Below are positions 45,539-57,233 of a stretch of DNA of 64,000 nucleotides, piece after piece. How positions within the stretch are numbered: the first letter of the stretch is position 1; each line of letters begins with the position of its first letter. The DNA comes from Pseudo-nitzschia pungens (lineage: Eukaryota; Bacillariophyta; Bacillariophyceae; Bacillariales; Bacillariaceae), in the NCBI GenBank assembly GCA_037355855.1, contig CM074764.1, forward strand, positions 3,100,001-3,164,000. The letters are read 5' to 3'. The notes beneath the pieces were generated by a model. That model was not told the origin of the DNA. It did not search any database and saw only the letters and a list, made by a program, of their open reading frames with translations. The translations under genes were made by a program, and so were the position numbers.

Positions 45539-47691
45539 ATGGGCAAAACCAAACAGAAATCCATCAAGTTAGACGTACCTACCTTCAGTGTGGACAGTGA
45601 AGATGGGTTTGCAAGTTGGTGGGCTTACTTGAGAGCATATGCAGCTCAGAAGGACTTCATTGAAGTCCTGAAGGAAGACCGGCACAAGACATGCCAGATC
45701 AAGAGGATGAGGATGCCGGTACCAAGCATACTGAAGACCAAAAGGCGGCAATACTGAAGAACAGACTAGCAGTGTCGGCAATGCAGATTGCGTTCGCAAA
45801 GGGCGAGATGATCAGTTGCTTGGCAATGGTTCATGCATCGGTCACGAAGGAATGGCCAATAGGACAAGTGCACCTGATTGTGCAAGATCTTTTTGCAGAA
45901 TATCGGGGAGATCTGGCAACAGCATTGTTTGATCAACGCAGGGAAATGGCTCAACTTACCATGAAGGATTAAGAAAATCCGAGAGACTTCTTTGCAAGAT
46001 TGGCTAAGATCGAGTTGAAGTATGCAGACAGAACCCAAGGAATCACAGATGAGGAGAAGTTAGTGTTAATCTACACAAAAGCGCCAGACTTGTACCAACA
46101 AATGTTGATCCGAAAGCAAGAAGAAGCACGCAAGGACAACAATGGAGCGCCACAAGTTTGGGAAATAAAGCAGGCAATGATAACACTTTGGAAAGCATTA
46201 AATGAGAGGAACAAGAGTAAAGCGCACGTGGAATACAGTCTCACGACAAACGAGTATGACTATGATGGCAACAAGATGGGACAGAATAATTCCCAGAAGA
46301 AATCTGGAGACCACTGTCAGAAGAAATGTTATCACTGTGGAAAGCCCGGACACATCAAGAGAGATTGTCCCAAGCTAAAGAAGTGTGGCCACTGTGGAAA
46401 GAAAGGACACTCGGAAACAAACTGTTGCGAGAAATACCCAGAAAAGAAACCGAAGTGGATGAAAGGGAAACAGACCAACGAAATAGTGATTGGATTTGAA
46501 CTGGCCCTAGCAAGAATTGATCAGTGTGTACTGTGCAAAGAATACCATGGTCAAGAGGAAACAGCAGAAGACGTTGCTGAACTTGCAGCATCAGCAGAAA
46601 TGAATGGACACTCTAACAGAGCTAATAGGAATAAAACCAAGCAATCAAAAAGAAAGAATAGGAAACCAGTACAAAATGTACAGGGAAAGTACGGCAAGGA
46701 TGGAAAATCAAATGGCGCGAGAAGAAATAATCGTGGAAACAAGCAAGTGAACGGCAATAATCAAGCACAAAGAAAGAAGACACACACAAACAAATCCTGT
46801 CAAGGATGTTGTCCAAGACCTAAGCACACCAGGAATGCTTGTGGGATTACCAGGCCTGCGCATAAGAAACAAATCAAATTGAACCGGAAGGGTTGGTATA
46901 TTGCACCACTACATACTTATAACCGACCAATGCTGGGACAAGTGCGAGCAGTCACTGAAGTACTGGATCACAACGGACAGTTGAAAGGGTGGAGTATGAA
47001 ATTAAAGGCAGTACCAATGGGGACTGACAGCGATATGCTTATATCCATGCCTCAATATATACATGTCGCGGAACAATTGGAGTCACACACATGCAGGATG
47101 TATGCAATCTGGGATTGGACTGACAGATGCGAACAATGCGCGCAAGACAGTTGGGTAATTGAAGGACTACGGACATGCGGAAACGGGAACCACGAGGATG
47201 ACGGACATGTAGAGTACGCAATACTGAACACCGGAGTCAACTCGGTTCCTACGGCAAACTTGGCGTCAGAATCACTATACTCACCTTATATATGGATCGC
47301 AGATACAGGAGCATCTTGTCACATCACGAATAGTCAGGTAGGCTCGGTTTCCTTCTAAGAACGCTAACGCACGACTAAAGACTGCAAATCACTCCATGGA
47401 TGCAAGCGGAAACAAGATGCAAGCAGTAGCAATAGTAGATATACCAGGAATCATACGGGGACCAAAGGGAACTACCACATTAATTTGGATGACCGACTGC
47501 AGATATGGTGGATCTAAATTTAATCTTTGCTCCATAACCAAACTAACTGACAATGGTTGGACCATGACAGGAGACAAAACCGGGATACACCTTTACAAAG
47601 GAAAACAAACACTACATTTTGACGTACCAATTCACTTGAAGGAAGGGAGACTATGGGCTGTGCGAATCAACCAGAGGAGTGACCATGGTCA
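45539..47691 (+). pseudogene. gag: Copia Gag and protease region, broken
   Basis: ATG 45539 starts MGKTKQKSIKLDVPTF; FASWWAYLRAY is typical Copia Gag. A frameshift near 45690 moves to the frame of MPDQEDEDAG. TAA at 45970-45972 interrupts it before ENPRDFFARL. Two perfect knuckles CX2CX4HX4C follow (CYHCGKPGHIKRDC and CGHCGKKGHSETNC, about 46327-46430), then a Lys/Asn-rich part. The protease motif IADTGASCHITNS is near 47296. Another frameshift lies between 47342 and 47396, after which CRYGGSKFNLCSITKL and WTMTG continue up to the B3 insertion at 47691. Confidence 0.85.
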
Positions 47692-47881
47692 TGCCATACC
47701 CCGGGTCTACTAGTGATTAGAATAGTAGTGATATGCAAATTGTGAGCTCTAGTGGTTAGTCTATCTGTTACAGTTCTAAGAGCTCTCCTGGATCGGCGAT
47801 TCTATCGGCTCGCCGATTGTTTTTATCCTTATCCTTAATTCAGTCCCGCGTGTACTCGTGACTGTATTCTGGTGCACGGCA
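47692..47881 (-). mobile_element. B3 3' LTR
   Basis: 190 bp, TGCCATACCCC...GTGCACGGCA. On the minus strand it is preceded by CCATGGAGGAGCA (47894-47882), the probable plus-strand primer. Confidence 0.93.
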
Positions 47882-48256
47882 TGCTCCTCCATGGTACTGT
47901 TACATTTAGCTACTCCTCCATTTTAGTGTTATCCCTGCAATAATAGGGATGGACTCTCCTAATATTAACCCGGTCGGTTACAAAGGGAGCAGTTTCAATA
48001 GTTACAGTTCCATTGTCATGAGCCTTGAGCACCTTGTAAGGTCCTTGTCGTGGGAAGGATAGTTTTAGAATAATGCCCTTCCTTTCCAGGGTGACATAGT
48101 CTCCTTCCTTATAGACATGGGGCGACCCTCTTCTGATTCTCCCGGATATTGCTCTTGTGGATACTCTTTTGTTTCCTTGTTTGGATTGCTTCCCAGTCCA
48201 CTGGGAAATTCACAGGCATGAACATGTCCCTTCCAAACACCAATTGCGCTGGGGAA
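47882..48256 (-). pseudogene. pol: B3 integrase C-terminus
   Basis: Collinear with B1 3781-4154 and starting at the A2 insertion point. An extra base near 48122-48126 shifts the frame relative to B1 (RIPHVYKEGDYVTL region). Downstream coding homology continues in the shifted frame to a TAG near 47912. Confidence 0.85.
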
Positions 48257-48514
48257 TGTGATATGCTAGCGTAGCATGAACCACGATTAAATAATTAACC
48301 GAATCCCACATACGAGCTGACCGGTGTTTGAATACAAATATTCAAACTGTACGCCGGACGCTCCAGCAATGCATGTGTGCCGTTATTCAAATATGAGCAC
48401 GGCGCGCGTTTGTATATTCAAACGTTCACATGAAAATCGTAACGCTCGCTTAAGAGTCGAAACTTTAGTCACAATTTTAATACTACTCCAATTTTTCTAC
48501 CTTAGAGTGTAACA
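48257..48514 (+). mobile_element. A2 5' LTR
   Basis: 258 bp, TGTGATATGCTAGCG...GAGTGTAACA. It lacks 22 bp around GCCGCCCGGCTTTAAATATA present in A1 LTRs, so A1 and A2 are separate subfamilies. Confidence 0.95.
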
Positions 48515-48527
48515 CAGTAATTACTGT
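48514..48527 (+). promoter_or_regulatory. Palindrome at the primer-binding position of A2
   Basis: ACAGTAATTACTGT, identical to A1. Confidence 0.6.
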
Positions 48528-48630
48528 TTATCTTCAACGTAGGAAAACAGTAGAATTCAGTACTGAAATAAAACAATCGAACAAACAACCCTTATCCTCA
48601 ACAACAGAGGCAAGTTGTATCTCCAACAAG

Positions 48631-49689
48631 ATGGCCGGTATCTACAGAGATCCCCCCATCACCTACAAGAGTTCCTTCGATCGAACCAAACCAAAGCTCT
48701 TTACCCTCTACAACGTCGATGAGGACCGGACTGACAGCATGAAAGTCCCACTGTTCACAGAGACCGGAGGATTAGAAGAACTCCTCTTTGTGGAGGAGTC
48801 TTTCCGGAACGCCGCCAAGCTCCTAAGACTTCCAATTGATATCTATCTCACTCACTTCAGTCGATGCCTCACTACTGATGCTCAGAGCAAGTGGAATGAC
48901 ATGATAAAAGATCCCCTGGACCCTGAAGAATACCAATACTCCCAAGATGAGATCGGCGGATACGAACAAGCGTTCCTTGACTTTACCAAATTCTACTGCA
49001 ATGCCAGAGACGCTAGGGACATCATGCACACCTACTTGCGCAGCGCGGAGTGTCGAAAGACCCCATCAGCTACATGCAAGGAGCATGCCGACCGGATCCT
49101 TATCCTCATGAAGTATACCCAGAAACTAGATGGGAGCAGCGCTCCCCTCTCCAGAGTGGAGAAACTCACCATCCTTCTCCATTCCTTTCCTTCCGCGTGG
49201 ATCGAGAGCTATGGTATCATCCACAGCGGAATCCAAGAAGATACCACCGTACAACATATAGTGGATCATATGAGCTGCCACGAGCGCCAAGCCAACAAAA
49301 AGAGCAACAAGAATAACAACAAGCAACAGAAGCGCTCGAACAACTCCAACAACAACAACAATTCTCGTAAACGCAACTCTAATTCCAACCACAAGGGAAA
49401 CCAGAACAAGAAGAAATCCAATCCCTGTCGGATCCCAGGCCACAATCATGACTGGTCTGAGTGTCCCAAGAACCGGTTCTCCAAGAACTACAACAAAGGC
49501 TCAGGCTCCAATAACAACCAACCGGAGACCTTCCACGCCAATACAAGAGCCTTAATGATAGCAGGAAGCAACGAGACCTTCCAAGCCCACATGAATGCAG
49601 CCCGCGACGCAGCAATCGAGGCGTACCACGCCAATCATGGTGGACGAACTGAACGGAGTATCGATGGGGAACTTGTTTGGCTCCCCTGA
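48631..49689 (+). CDS. gag: Gag of A2
   Basis: 352 residues, starting MAGIYRDPPI at the same distance from the LTR as in A1. The capsid-like part differs from A1 by scattered conservative changes. The Lys/Asn tract and the CX4HXHX4C knuckle (CRIPGHNHDWSEC) are retained. The region after the knuckle is longer (ALMIAGSNETFQAH, EAYHANHGGRT). It ends GELVWLP-UGA. The low level of replacement change compared with A1 suggests selection on Gag. Confidence 0.92.
   Translation: MAGIYRDPPITYKSSFDRTKPKLFTLYNVDEDRTDSMKVPLFTETGGLEELLFVEESFRNAAKLLRLPIDIYLTHFSRCLTTDAQSKWNDMIKDPLDPEEYQYSQDEIGGYEQAFLDFTKFYCNARDARDIMHTYLRSAECRKTPSATCKEHADRILILMKYTQKLDGSSAPLSRVEKLTILLHSFPSAWIESYGIIHSGIQEDTTVQHIVDHMSCHERQANKKSNKNNNKQQKRSNNSNNNNNSRKRNSNSNHKGNQNKKKSNPCRIPGHNHDWSECPKNRFSKNYNKGSGSNNNQPETFHANTRALMIAGSNETFQAHMNAARDAAIEAYHANHGGRTERSIDGELVWLP
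49687..49689 (+). other. In-frame UGA between gag and pol (A2)
   Basis: Codons run TGG CTC CCC TGA GTC TCC GGA. The frame continues open to 51942. Confidence 0.85.
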
Positions 49690-52600
49690 GTCTCCGGAGG
49701 CTCCAAGCCTCTCAAAAAGAAGCCCCCGGCTTCACTACAACCAGCAATCACCTTGCCTCCAGCTCCCCGGGAACTGGATGCCAGCACAGTCCTGCTGTCT
49801 GGGATGACGCATGGAGGAGATCTCCCAGATAAAGAGGGGAAGGAACCTACAGGATGGAGTATTCCTGTTGAAAGCTTAGCAAAGCCTGCTACCACAGCAG
49901 CAAAAACGATTGTTCGGAACATCCTACAGGATATATCGAACAAGGATACGAATCGAAATCAAACGAATCGATCCAAGGGTACAGACGCAATATCGATCAA
50001 CGCGATCGATCCAAATAAGACAGCAGCAATAAATGGACCAACCTTGTCCCTGGCAAGAAATTGGTCTACCGGTACAGCAAAAAATCTCTATTGCAATACC
50101 AGAAACTCCAAAGACTACACCAAAGGAGGTGCGTTGGAGCAAAATTATTTAAAGCTCCTGTCGACTGCTGGAAATACAACCAAAAATACAGCAGAACCTA
50201 CAACGAATAAGAGCAACGTGGCTCCTATTCTACTAACCAATATACAGTTCATACAAGGCATTCCCCTAAAAGCAAGACCACTACTAGCGCTACTAGATAG
50301 TGGATCCTCCGGAACCCTAATCAACAAAAGAGCACTACCGTTTGGCACAATGCCACTACGAAGCAAGCACCAAGTCCTAACTACTACAGCCAATGGCAGC
50401 TTCGATACTACAGAATATGTCATCATGAAAAACATCAAGCTACAAGAGTTTGGCAACTACACCATAGACCAACAAGAGGCAAGACTCTTCCATTCCCCCG
50501 GCTGCAGATATGATCTTATACTAGGCAGAGACTTCCTCCACCTAGCACAGATCAATCTCCTATTCAAAGAAGGCGCCGTACAATGGATGGATAGAACTAT
50601 TCCTATGAAGGATACCTCCTTATACCACGAGTCAGACTACACCATGCTCATGGAAGAACTAGAAGACGCCGAACTCTTTGCTGATGATCTCTCCTTCGCG
50701 AATCCATACAAGTCCAAGGTGATCTTAGACAGAGCCTATCAAGAAACAGATCCATCGACAGTGGCACAGCAGCAGGCCCACATGTCCAAGCAAGAGCAGC
50801 AGCAGTTCCAAGCAATACTCAACAAGTACCCGAACGTCTTCAATGGAGAACTCGGCAAGTACCCACACAAGCAAATCTCTCTAAGACTGAAGCCCGGATC
50901 CAAGCCCATCCACAAGAAGCCTTATCCAGTTGCATACAAGCGAGAAGACCTATTCAAAAGGGAACTCCAGAATCTTTGTAATGATGGAGTCCTCAAGCGT
51001 TGTACTGGACCGGCTGAATGGGCATTCCCTACCTTTATTGTCCCAAAGAAAGACAACAGAGTTAGATGGGTATCAGACTTCAGAGAACTGAATGAACTCC
51101 TCGAGCGCCGACCATATCCCATACCACGGATACAAGATATCATGAACAAGCGTGGCAAGTATACTCACTTCACCAAGATTGACTTGTCCATGCAATACTA
51201 CTGCTTTGAACTGGATGATGCAAGCAAGAAACTATGTACCATAGTGACGCCATATGGTTGCTATGAGTATCAGAGACTGCCCATGGGTGTCAAAGTCTCT
51301 CCAGATGTTGCCCAGCAACTAATGGAAGATATCCTACAAGACACTGACTGCACTGTTTATATTGATGATATTGGCATTTGGACCAATGGATCCTTTGACC
51401 TCCACATGAAGACTATCGACAAGATCCTAGACCGGCTTAACAAAAATGGGCTCAAGTGCAACCCCCTCAAATGTGATTGGGCTGTACAAGAGACTGATTT
51501 CCTAGGCTATTGGATGACTCCCACAGCAGTTAAGCCATGGAGAAAGAAGATAGAAGCCATCCTACACATGGACCGACCAAGAACGGTGACCCAAGTCAAG
51601 TCCTTTCTAGGAGCAGTTGGATACTACAGAGACATGTGGCCCCGAAGATCTCATGTCCTGGCTCCTCTATTTGATATCACTGGGACCCCCAAGAAAACTC
51701 CCCAAGCAGCTGCCATCAAGGGCAAGCAAAGGAAAGCTCCTTCAGCTTTCACTTGGGGTCCTGCTCAGGATAAAGCCTTTCAAGAGATGAAAGCAATGGT
51801 GGCAGCAGATGCGCTGAACACCTACCCAGACCTTAACAAGCCCTTTGAACTGTATACTGATGCCTCCGACCTACAACTAGGTGAGTGCTGCCATACTACA
51901 AGATGGCAAGCCCATTGCGTACTGGTCAAAGAAACTATCTGATGCCCAGAAGAACTATACTACTACGGAAAAAGAACTCCTAGCCATAGTACTCTGCTGC
52001 AAAGAGTACAGAAAGATGCTACTTGGTGGTGTTATCAACGTATACACCGACCACAAGAACCTTACCTTCAGGACCCTTTCAGTCCAACGAGTCCTCCGGT
52101 GGAGACTATTCCTAGAAGAATTCGGTGTCAACCTCACCTATATTGAAGGCAAGAAGAATGTTCTTGCTGATGCCTTCTCCAGACTCCCCCGGATGGATCC
52201 ACCTACAGTGGGGAAGAAAGAAGCCCTTGGTAAGGGCACTCTTATCGATTTTTTGAAACTTGAAGTCCCCAAGCAAGATGAAGAACTGTTTCTAGCAGAA
52301 TTCCCGAACCTATTCCAGCACTTATGCAATGACGCAGACCAGGAGTTATACTCTTGTCTGCTGAACAATGAGTGTCTAGTCAACCTACCAAACAACCAAG
52401 ACTTGGAATGCCCGGTTAACTATAACAAGATATACCTCCATCAGCAGAAGGACCCGACTGTCAAGTTCAAGATCCAATCCAAAGCATTCTTCTACCAAGA
52501 ATTACAAGGCAATAACATCCTTTGCTATGCCAACCAATCCAATCCAGATAATTGGAGAATTTACATACCAAGCTCTCTTACGAATGATACCATCAAATGG

Positions 52601-53605
52601 TATCATCTCCTGTTGGGTCATTGTGGATCCACCAGATTATATAAGACTATATCAGCTCGCTTCTACGCAGACAACCTGTCCAACTTATGCAAGTCCTACA
52701 TTTGCCCCGATGATTGCATCCAATACAAGAGCAGACAAGCTAAATATGGGAAGCTTCCTCCCAAGGAAGCGCCAATATCTCCCTTCGATGAAGTCCATGT
52801 GGACCTTATAGGTCCCTGGAAAATTACAGCCCAAAACAAGATCTACAACTTTAAGGCCCTCACCTGTATTGATCCAGTTACCAACCTTCTTGAAATCATC
52901 CGGATCAGAGACAAATCTTCTCAGCATGTCTCTGATCAATTCAAGAACTGCTGGCTCTCAAGATATCCTAGACCAAACAGATGTATCCACGACAATGGTG
53001 GTGAATTCCTAGGAGCTGAGTTCCAACTAACCCTCAAACAGTATGGAGTCCAGTCAGTCCCCACTACAGTTAAGAATCCACAAGCTAACGCCATATGCGA
53101 GCGAGTCCATCACACAGTGGCTGATATCCTACGCGTTCTAGTACATGTCAACCCCCCACAAGCCAACGCCACAGCCACTCAGCTTATGGATAATGCCCTA
53201 GCAACATGCATGCATGCCTCGCAATGTGCAGTCAGCACCTCCTTACAAGCCTCTCCAGGATCCCTTGTTTTCAACAGGGACATGATGATAGATCTGCCAC
53301 TAACCTCCAACCTGTTGGCACTCCAACAGCTCCGACAACAGGGAATTAACAAGGCCCTGCTCCGGGACAACGCCAAGAGAATAGAACATACCTTCAGAAG
53401 CAATGACAAAGTATGGTTGCAAGAGCCAGACCCGGACAAGCTACAGCCCCGAAGAATAGGCCCTTTTACAATTGTACAAGTCAACGACAATGGTACAGTG
53501 AAACTGCAGAAAGCTCCTTCAGTAACCGAAACAGTGAACATCCGGAAGCTGACCCCTTATAAGGAGCCGGAGTCGGAGTCGACGACCATTCATTGGTCAA
53601 CCTAG
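49690..53605 (+). pseudogene. pol: Pol of A2, broken by a 4-bp insertion
   Basis: In the gag frame. Protease LLDSGSSGT (about 50295), RT with YIDDIGIW at about 51358 and the segment that A1 lacks, RNase H YTDASDLQLG (about 51855). Around 51881-51888 four extra bases (GGTGAGTGCT for GGCGCT) shift the frame, which ends at 51942; the rest (51881-53605) is open in another frame with the RNase H end, integrase HVDLIGPW, HDNGGEF, CERVH and NIRKLTPYK. All other parts look functional. Confidence 0.92.
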
Positions 53606-53621
53606 TAAGTAGGCTTCGTCT

Positions 53622-53636
53622 AATCATGAGGCACTA
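53622..53636 (+). promoter_or_regulatory. Conserved pre-3'LTR box (A2)
   Basis: AATCATGAGGCACTA, the same as in A1 and the 25106 relic. Confidence 0.55.
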
Positions 53637-53894
53637 TGTGATATGCTAGCGTAGCATGAACCACGATTAAATAATTAACCGAATCCCACATACGAGCTGA
53701 CCGGTGTTTGAATACAAATATTCAAACTGTACGCCGGACGCTCCAGCAATGCATGTGTGCCGTTATTCAAATATGAGCACGGCGCGCGTTTGTATATTCA
53801 AACGTTCACATGAAAATCGTAACGCTCGCTTAAGAGTCGAAACTTTAGTCACAATTTTAATACTACTCCAATTTTTCTACCTTAGAGTGTAACA
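53637..53894 (+). mobile_element. A2 3' LTR
   Basis: 258 bp, read as identical to the 5' LTR and followed by GGGAA. Confidence 0.95.
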
Positions 53895-54399
53895 GGGAAT
53901 ACCCCAGGGTAGTGTGGATGGCACTGCGGATGGCATATGCTGCCTTGGTAGTGAACTCCTCAAAAGGGTCCCTCTCGTGGAGGTCCCTGTTCTCCAGGTT
54001 AAAGGATAATAGGCAATCCTTCAACACCTGATGGATCCTCTCCAACACTGAGTTGGATTGTGGATTCCAGGCGCCACTGGGCTTCCTTTTCATTCCCATG
54101 TTCTCACATAGCTCCTGGAACTCTGCCTTGAACTCACTTCCACCATCAAAGCCAATCTCTTTTGGTCGGGGATATCTTGCCAGCCAGGTACTGTCCAGCA
54201 ATCGTTGAGTTTCTGCTGCATTTGGGGAGTCCTTCAGATGGGCCAGTTCAAACCATCCGGTCACTGGATCCACCATGGTGAGAACATGGATATGGTAGTC
54301 TTTACCATTTTTATTGTGGACAGTTGCCGGTCCCCAGAGGTCCACATTGACCCTCTGCCATTTAGTGACTTCAACTGCTTTCTCTGGTAGTAGTAGTCC
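53895..54399 (-). pseudogene. pol: B3 integrase core
   Basis: Minus-strand homology to B1 4150-4650: LLPEKAVEVTKW, VNVDLWGPATV, IGFDGGSEFKAEF, NSVLERIHQ. It lies between A2 and the B2 insertion; the preceding part of B3 pol resumes at 58456. Confidence 0.9.
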
Positions 54400-54402
54400 T
54401 GC

Positions 54403-54710
54403 TTGTTGGGGTTCACTTGGAAGGTCCATTTGATGGTCTTTGAGTTTGAAAATTCTATCAGCCTTAGTCCCACTGAAGCCACAGACTTGGTTCTGAACTT
54501 GCCTCCGTACGTGTTGTAGGTGACAGATCTTCGGTCTTGGTTCGTTAGTTGACTTCGGTTGACAAACTGTTGTAGTATGATGGATTTGGAGCAACCAGAG
54601 TCTAGTAGACCCCGGAGCATCCGTCCCCTTCCCTTGTGGTCCAATACCTCCACACAGACGTCCGCAAACCGATTGATTATTCGGGGTCCAGTGTGGATGG
54701 TATCAGCCAT
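54403..54710 (-). pseudogene. pol: B2 Pol N-terminus (protease)
   Basis: ATG 54710 directly follows the gag UGA. It reads MADTIHTGPRIINRF, LLDSGCSKSIILQQF (protease DSG) and GLRLIEFSNSKTIKW, then ends at a deletion junction (NPNKQ). Here YGG is followed by Lys-Phe, where B1 and B3 have a TAA, so this copy keeps the sense codon. Confidence 0.85.
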
Positions 54711-54713
54711 TCA
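54711..54713 (-). other. In-frame UGA-AUG between gag and pol (B2)
   Basis: CAC AAC TGA ATG GCT GAT on the minus strand, as in B1 and B3. Confidence 0.85.
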
Positions 54714-55965
54714 GTTGTGGGATCCTTTCTTTTTGAAGGTTTTTCTGTACTTTCTTCTGTACACTTTGAGTTCTCGTTCAGAGATATTGATCTCGTCATC
54801 GGAGACTTCGTGGTCAGCTTGGGCCGTGGCCAGTACGTAGGAGTACTCGTGGTTCGATAGGTTCCTTCCCCAGTGGGGTTTGGAGTACTGCTCGTTGTCT
54901 GAGTCTTCCTTTGCTACAAAATGCTCCTTGAGCAAGTTGAGGGTCTCCCAGTCAAACTTTCCCTTCTTGGGGGGACCACCGGTTAGTTTCCAGCATTTGC
55001 CGGCATGGACCTTGCCACAGGTCTTGCATAGCTGTTTGTTGCTGTTGTCCATAGGGCGCTTCTTTTTGCCAGGGGACTTGGCGTGTCCTCCCCCAGATGC
55101 GGCCTTGGGAGTTTTCTTGGTTACGCCGTTCTTCTTTTCGAGATCGGTGATGCGCTGTTGGAGTATTGCCTCCTTCCGGATGGTGGTTTCCAGATTTTCA
55201 AGTTTGTCGATAGTGGTGTTAAAGGAGTGGGTGTAGAGGTCCCATCCAATGTGTTCCAACTTCTCCCGTTGGGAGTGGGTCATGTTGGAATCCAATATTT
55301 CCTTCAGTTCACCTTGTGTGAAACCGGTTGGTGTTTCCATTTGATCACTGCCACATTCCCAGAGACATTCTGGGAGGTAGCTTTGTAGTTCGGCCATTCG
55401 GTTGGCCCAGGCTCTGATGCCATATTTGAGTTCCACTCGCATTCCTCGCATGAATCTGCGGAGAACGATGTACGAGCGTTTCCCGTTGGTGTCGTTGCCA
55501 AAGATTTTGAGCTTGAGGACGTGCATACATTCCTCCATGACATCCTTTCTGTACTCCTGGGATCGGTAGTACTCGGTGAGGGCGTTCGTTACCCTTTTCT
55601 TTGGAATTGGAGAGTCGATGTTTTTGACCTCTGGTTTGTCCGAGTTTGCCGTAGCTGTGTCGGTTGTGTCGGCGTTCAGAGATTTCTCCTTTGCCTTCTC
55701 CTTGGAGGCTCCCGTGGGAGTTTCGGTGGCGTCTTGCCCCATCGATAATAGTATGTTTGCTTGATCTCGTTTTTCAATTTCCTGGATCTTTTTCTGCACT
55801 CGTTTGGTGTTGTGGACCTTGTGGTTCAGTTCGGCCAGGTAGGTCCGGGTGAGTGTCCTCTGGACAAGCGCTAGCGCCTCCCCTGAGAGAATTCTCTGTA
55901 GGACGTCCAGTTTCTGATCTCCGTTGAGTTTGTCATTGCCAGCAATTTTCTGGTCAAAGTCTCTC
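54711..55965 (-). pseudogene. gag: B2 Gag, main part
   Basis: Family B Gag from about residue 60 to the end. It contains QKKIQEIEKRDQAN, the helical region MEECMHVLKLKIFG, KPHWGRNLSNHE and the knuckle CKTCGKVHAGKC (about 54975-55030). A short linker replaces some residues relative to B3. The N-terminal part is separated by the solo LTR at 55966-56304. The UGA-AUG junction is at 54713-54708. Confidence 0.88.
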
Positions 55966-56304
55966 TGTTACATGCTGACGTAGGTACCCTACGAGAAGCT
56001 CTAAATGATTATTGAATCCCGCATGTGCTCCAATATACAAGAATATGTATGATATTCATGTATATATACTGAATATCCAACGAACAAGAATACACATACA
56101 ATTCAAACGAAGATTCCTATGACTCACCGATTATTGATATTATGCCCGCGGAATAATATATCATTCATTATTCGATCGTTCATCAATACTCAAGGAATCA
56201 TTCCCATCTCGTAAAGTATTCAACCATTCTCTTTCGTAACACAATTTATTAATCATACCTCTTTAAAATACTCCTATCGCGTATTTCTACCTTAGAGTGT
56301 AACA
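55966..56304 (+). mobile_element. Type D solo LTR
   Basis: 339 bp, TGTTACATGCTGACG...GAGTGTAACA, flanked by CTCTC (55961-55965, 56305-56309). It splits B2 gag; removing it restores TCTCTCTTCCAGATGA as in B3. Its ends resemble those of LTRs A and E, and the window start carries part of a second copy. Confidence 0.95.
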
Positions 56305-56309
56305 CTCTC

Positions 56310-56481
56310 TTCCAGATGAGGAAGAGTTCTGGTCTCTCAGTACCATTGAGGACTTTCATGTAGTCGCTGAATGCGATTCCACCCCTCTCGCTGTCTACGT
56401 TCATCTTTACGGTGGTGGCATCTTCTGGCCAGTCCTCCCGCGTGACGTTAAAGGGCTTCAGTTTGGTTCCTTTGGTTGCCA
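56310..56481 (-). pseudogene. gag: B2 Gag N-terminus
   Basis: ATG 56481 starts MATKGTKLKPF. It continues WPEDATTVKMN and RPELFLIWKR up to the solo LTR. Confidence 0.85.
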
Positions 56482-57233
56482 TGGTGGGTTAATCAGTTTT
56501 CTATTAGGTTTAATTTAGTTACGCTATTTCTGTTATCTTTGCTGTTTGTGTTGAAATTGGGCAAAAAGTGATTGCTCAGCTCCTCCAGTTTTTCTTGCTG
56601 GATTTCCACTGCTCTCGCGATAACTCATGTTATAACTGATTTTCCCCCTGGTTTGTCCAGTGGTGGGAGTTGTTTCTCTCTTTAGTTCACAGGAATCCTG
56701 TGGTTCCCCGGAGTTGTTTCTGTTTCTATTTCGTGGGATTCGATTCCCGTGGTTCTCCGGCGTTGCTTCTCTCTTAAGCCGTCACCGGGCCGGTCCCACT
56801 TCTCGTTGTCCCGTGGGATTAGTGGTGTTTGGGTATTTAATGTATACCTTTCCGGATATCTGTATGTTTCGGTTTTGGTTGGCATACCCTTTTCGGTCTG
56901 TCCACCCACTCAGAGTTGGTCCAATTAGTCCAATTGCTGATTTATGTGTCACTTTTTCAGTCTGTATTTTCGGATTTTTCGATCATCTCCTGTTGTCGAC
57001 CATGGTCCTGTTTAGGTACTTAGGTGTCTCTGTTGCTGCTGTTGCTCCCTCCTTTAACCACTGCTGGGGTCAGTCTTCCTGGTGCTGCAGACACTGGATA
57101 TCCTTCTCCCTATTTTGCTTCTCCGTGCCTCCATTTTCTGGCAGTCTTTCGATCTCGTCGGTCCCTTGACCGATCGATCTCTTTCTGCTCATGGTCATCA
57201 GCACTCAGCTTGATTTTAAAATCATGCCATACC
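56482..57233 (-). other. B2 inner leader
   Basis: A leader homologous to 62331-63066, ending with the palindrome at 57220-57233. Non-coding. Confidence 0.8.

Larger units (their letters stand above)
48257..53894 (+). mobile_element. Ty3/Gypsy element A2 (family A), LTR to LTR
   Basis: 5638 bp, with 258-bp LTRs that I read as identical and duplications GGGAA at 48252-48256 and 53895-53899. It lies in B3 integrase, opposite in orientation. Gag is intact; Pol has a 4-bp insertion. Identical LTRs mean very recent insertion. Confidence 0.95.

Noticed and set aside
51881..51902. GGTGAGT in A2 as a splice donor that would remove the frameshift
   Set aside because: The nearest AG gives an intron of about 22 nt, far below any workable size, and A1 lacks the extra bases. 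A 4-bp insertion is simpler.
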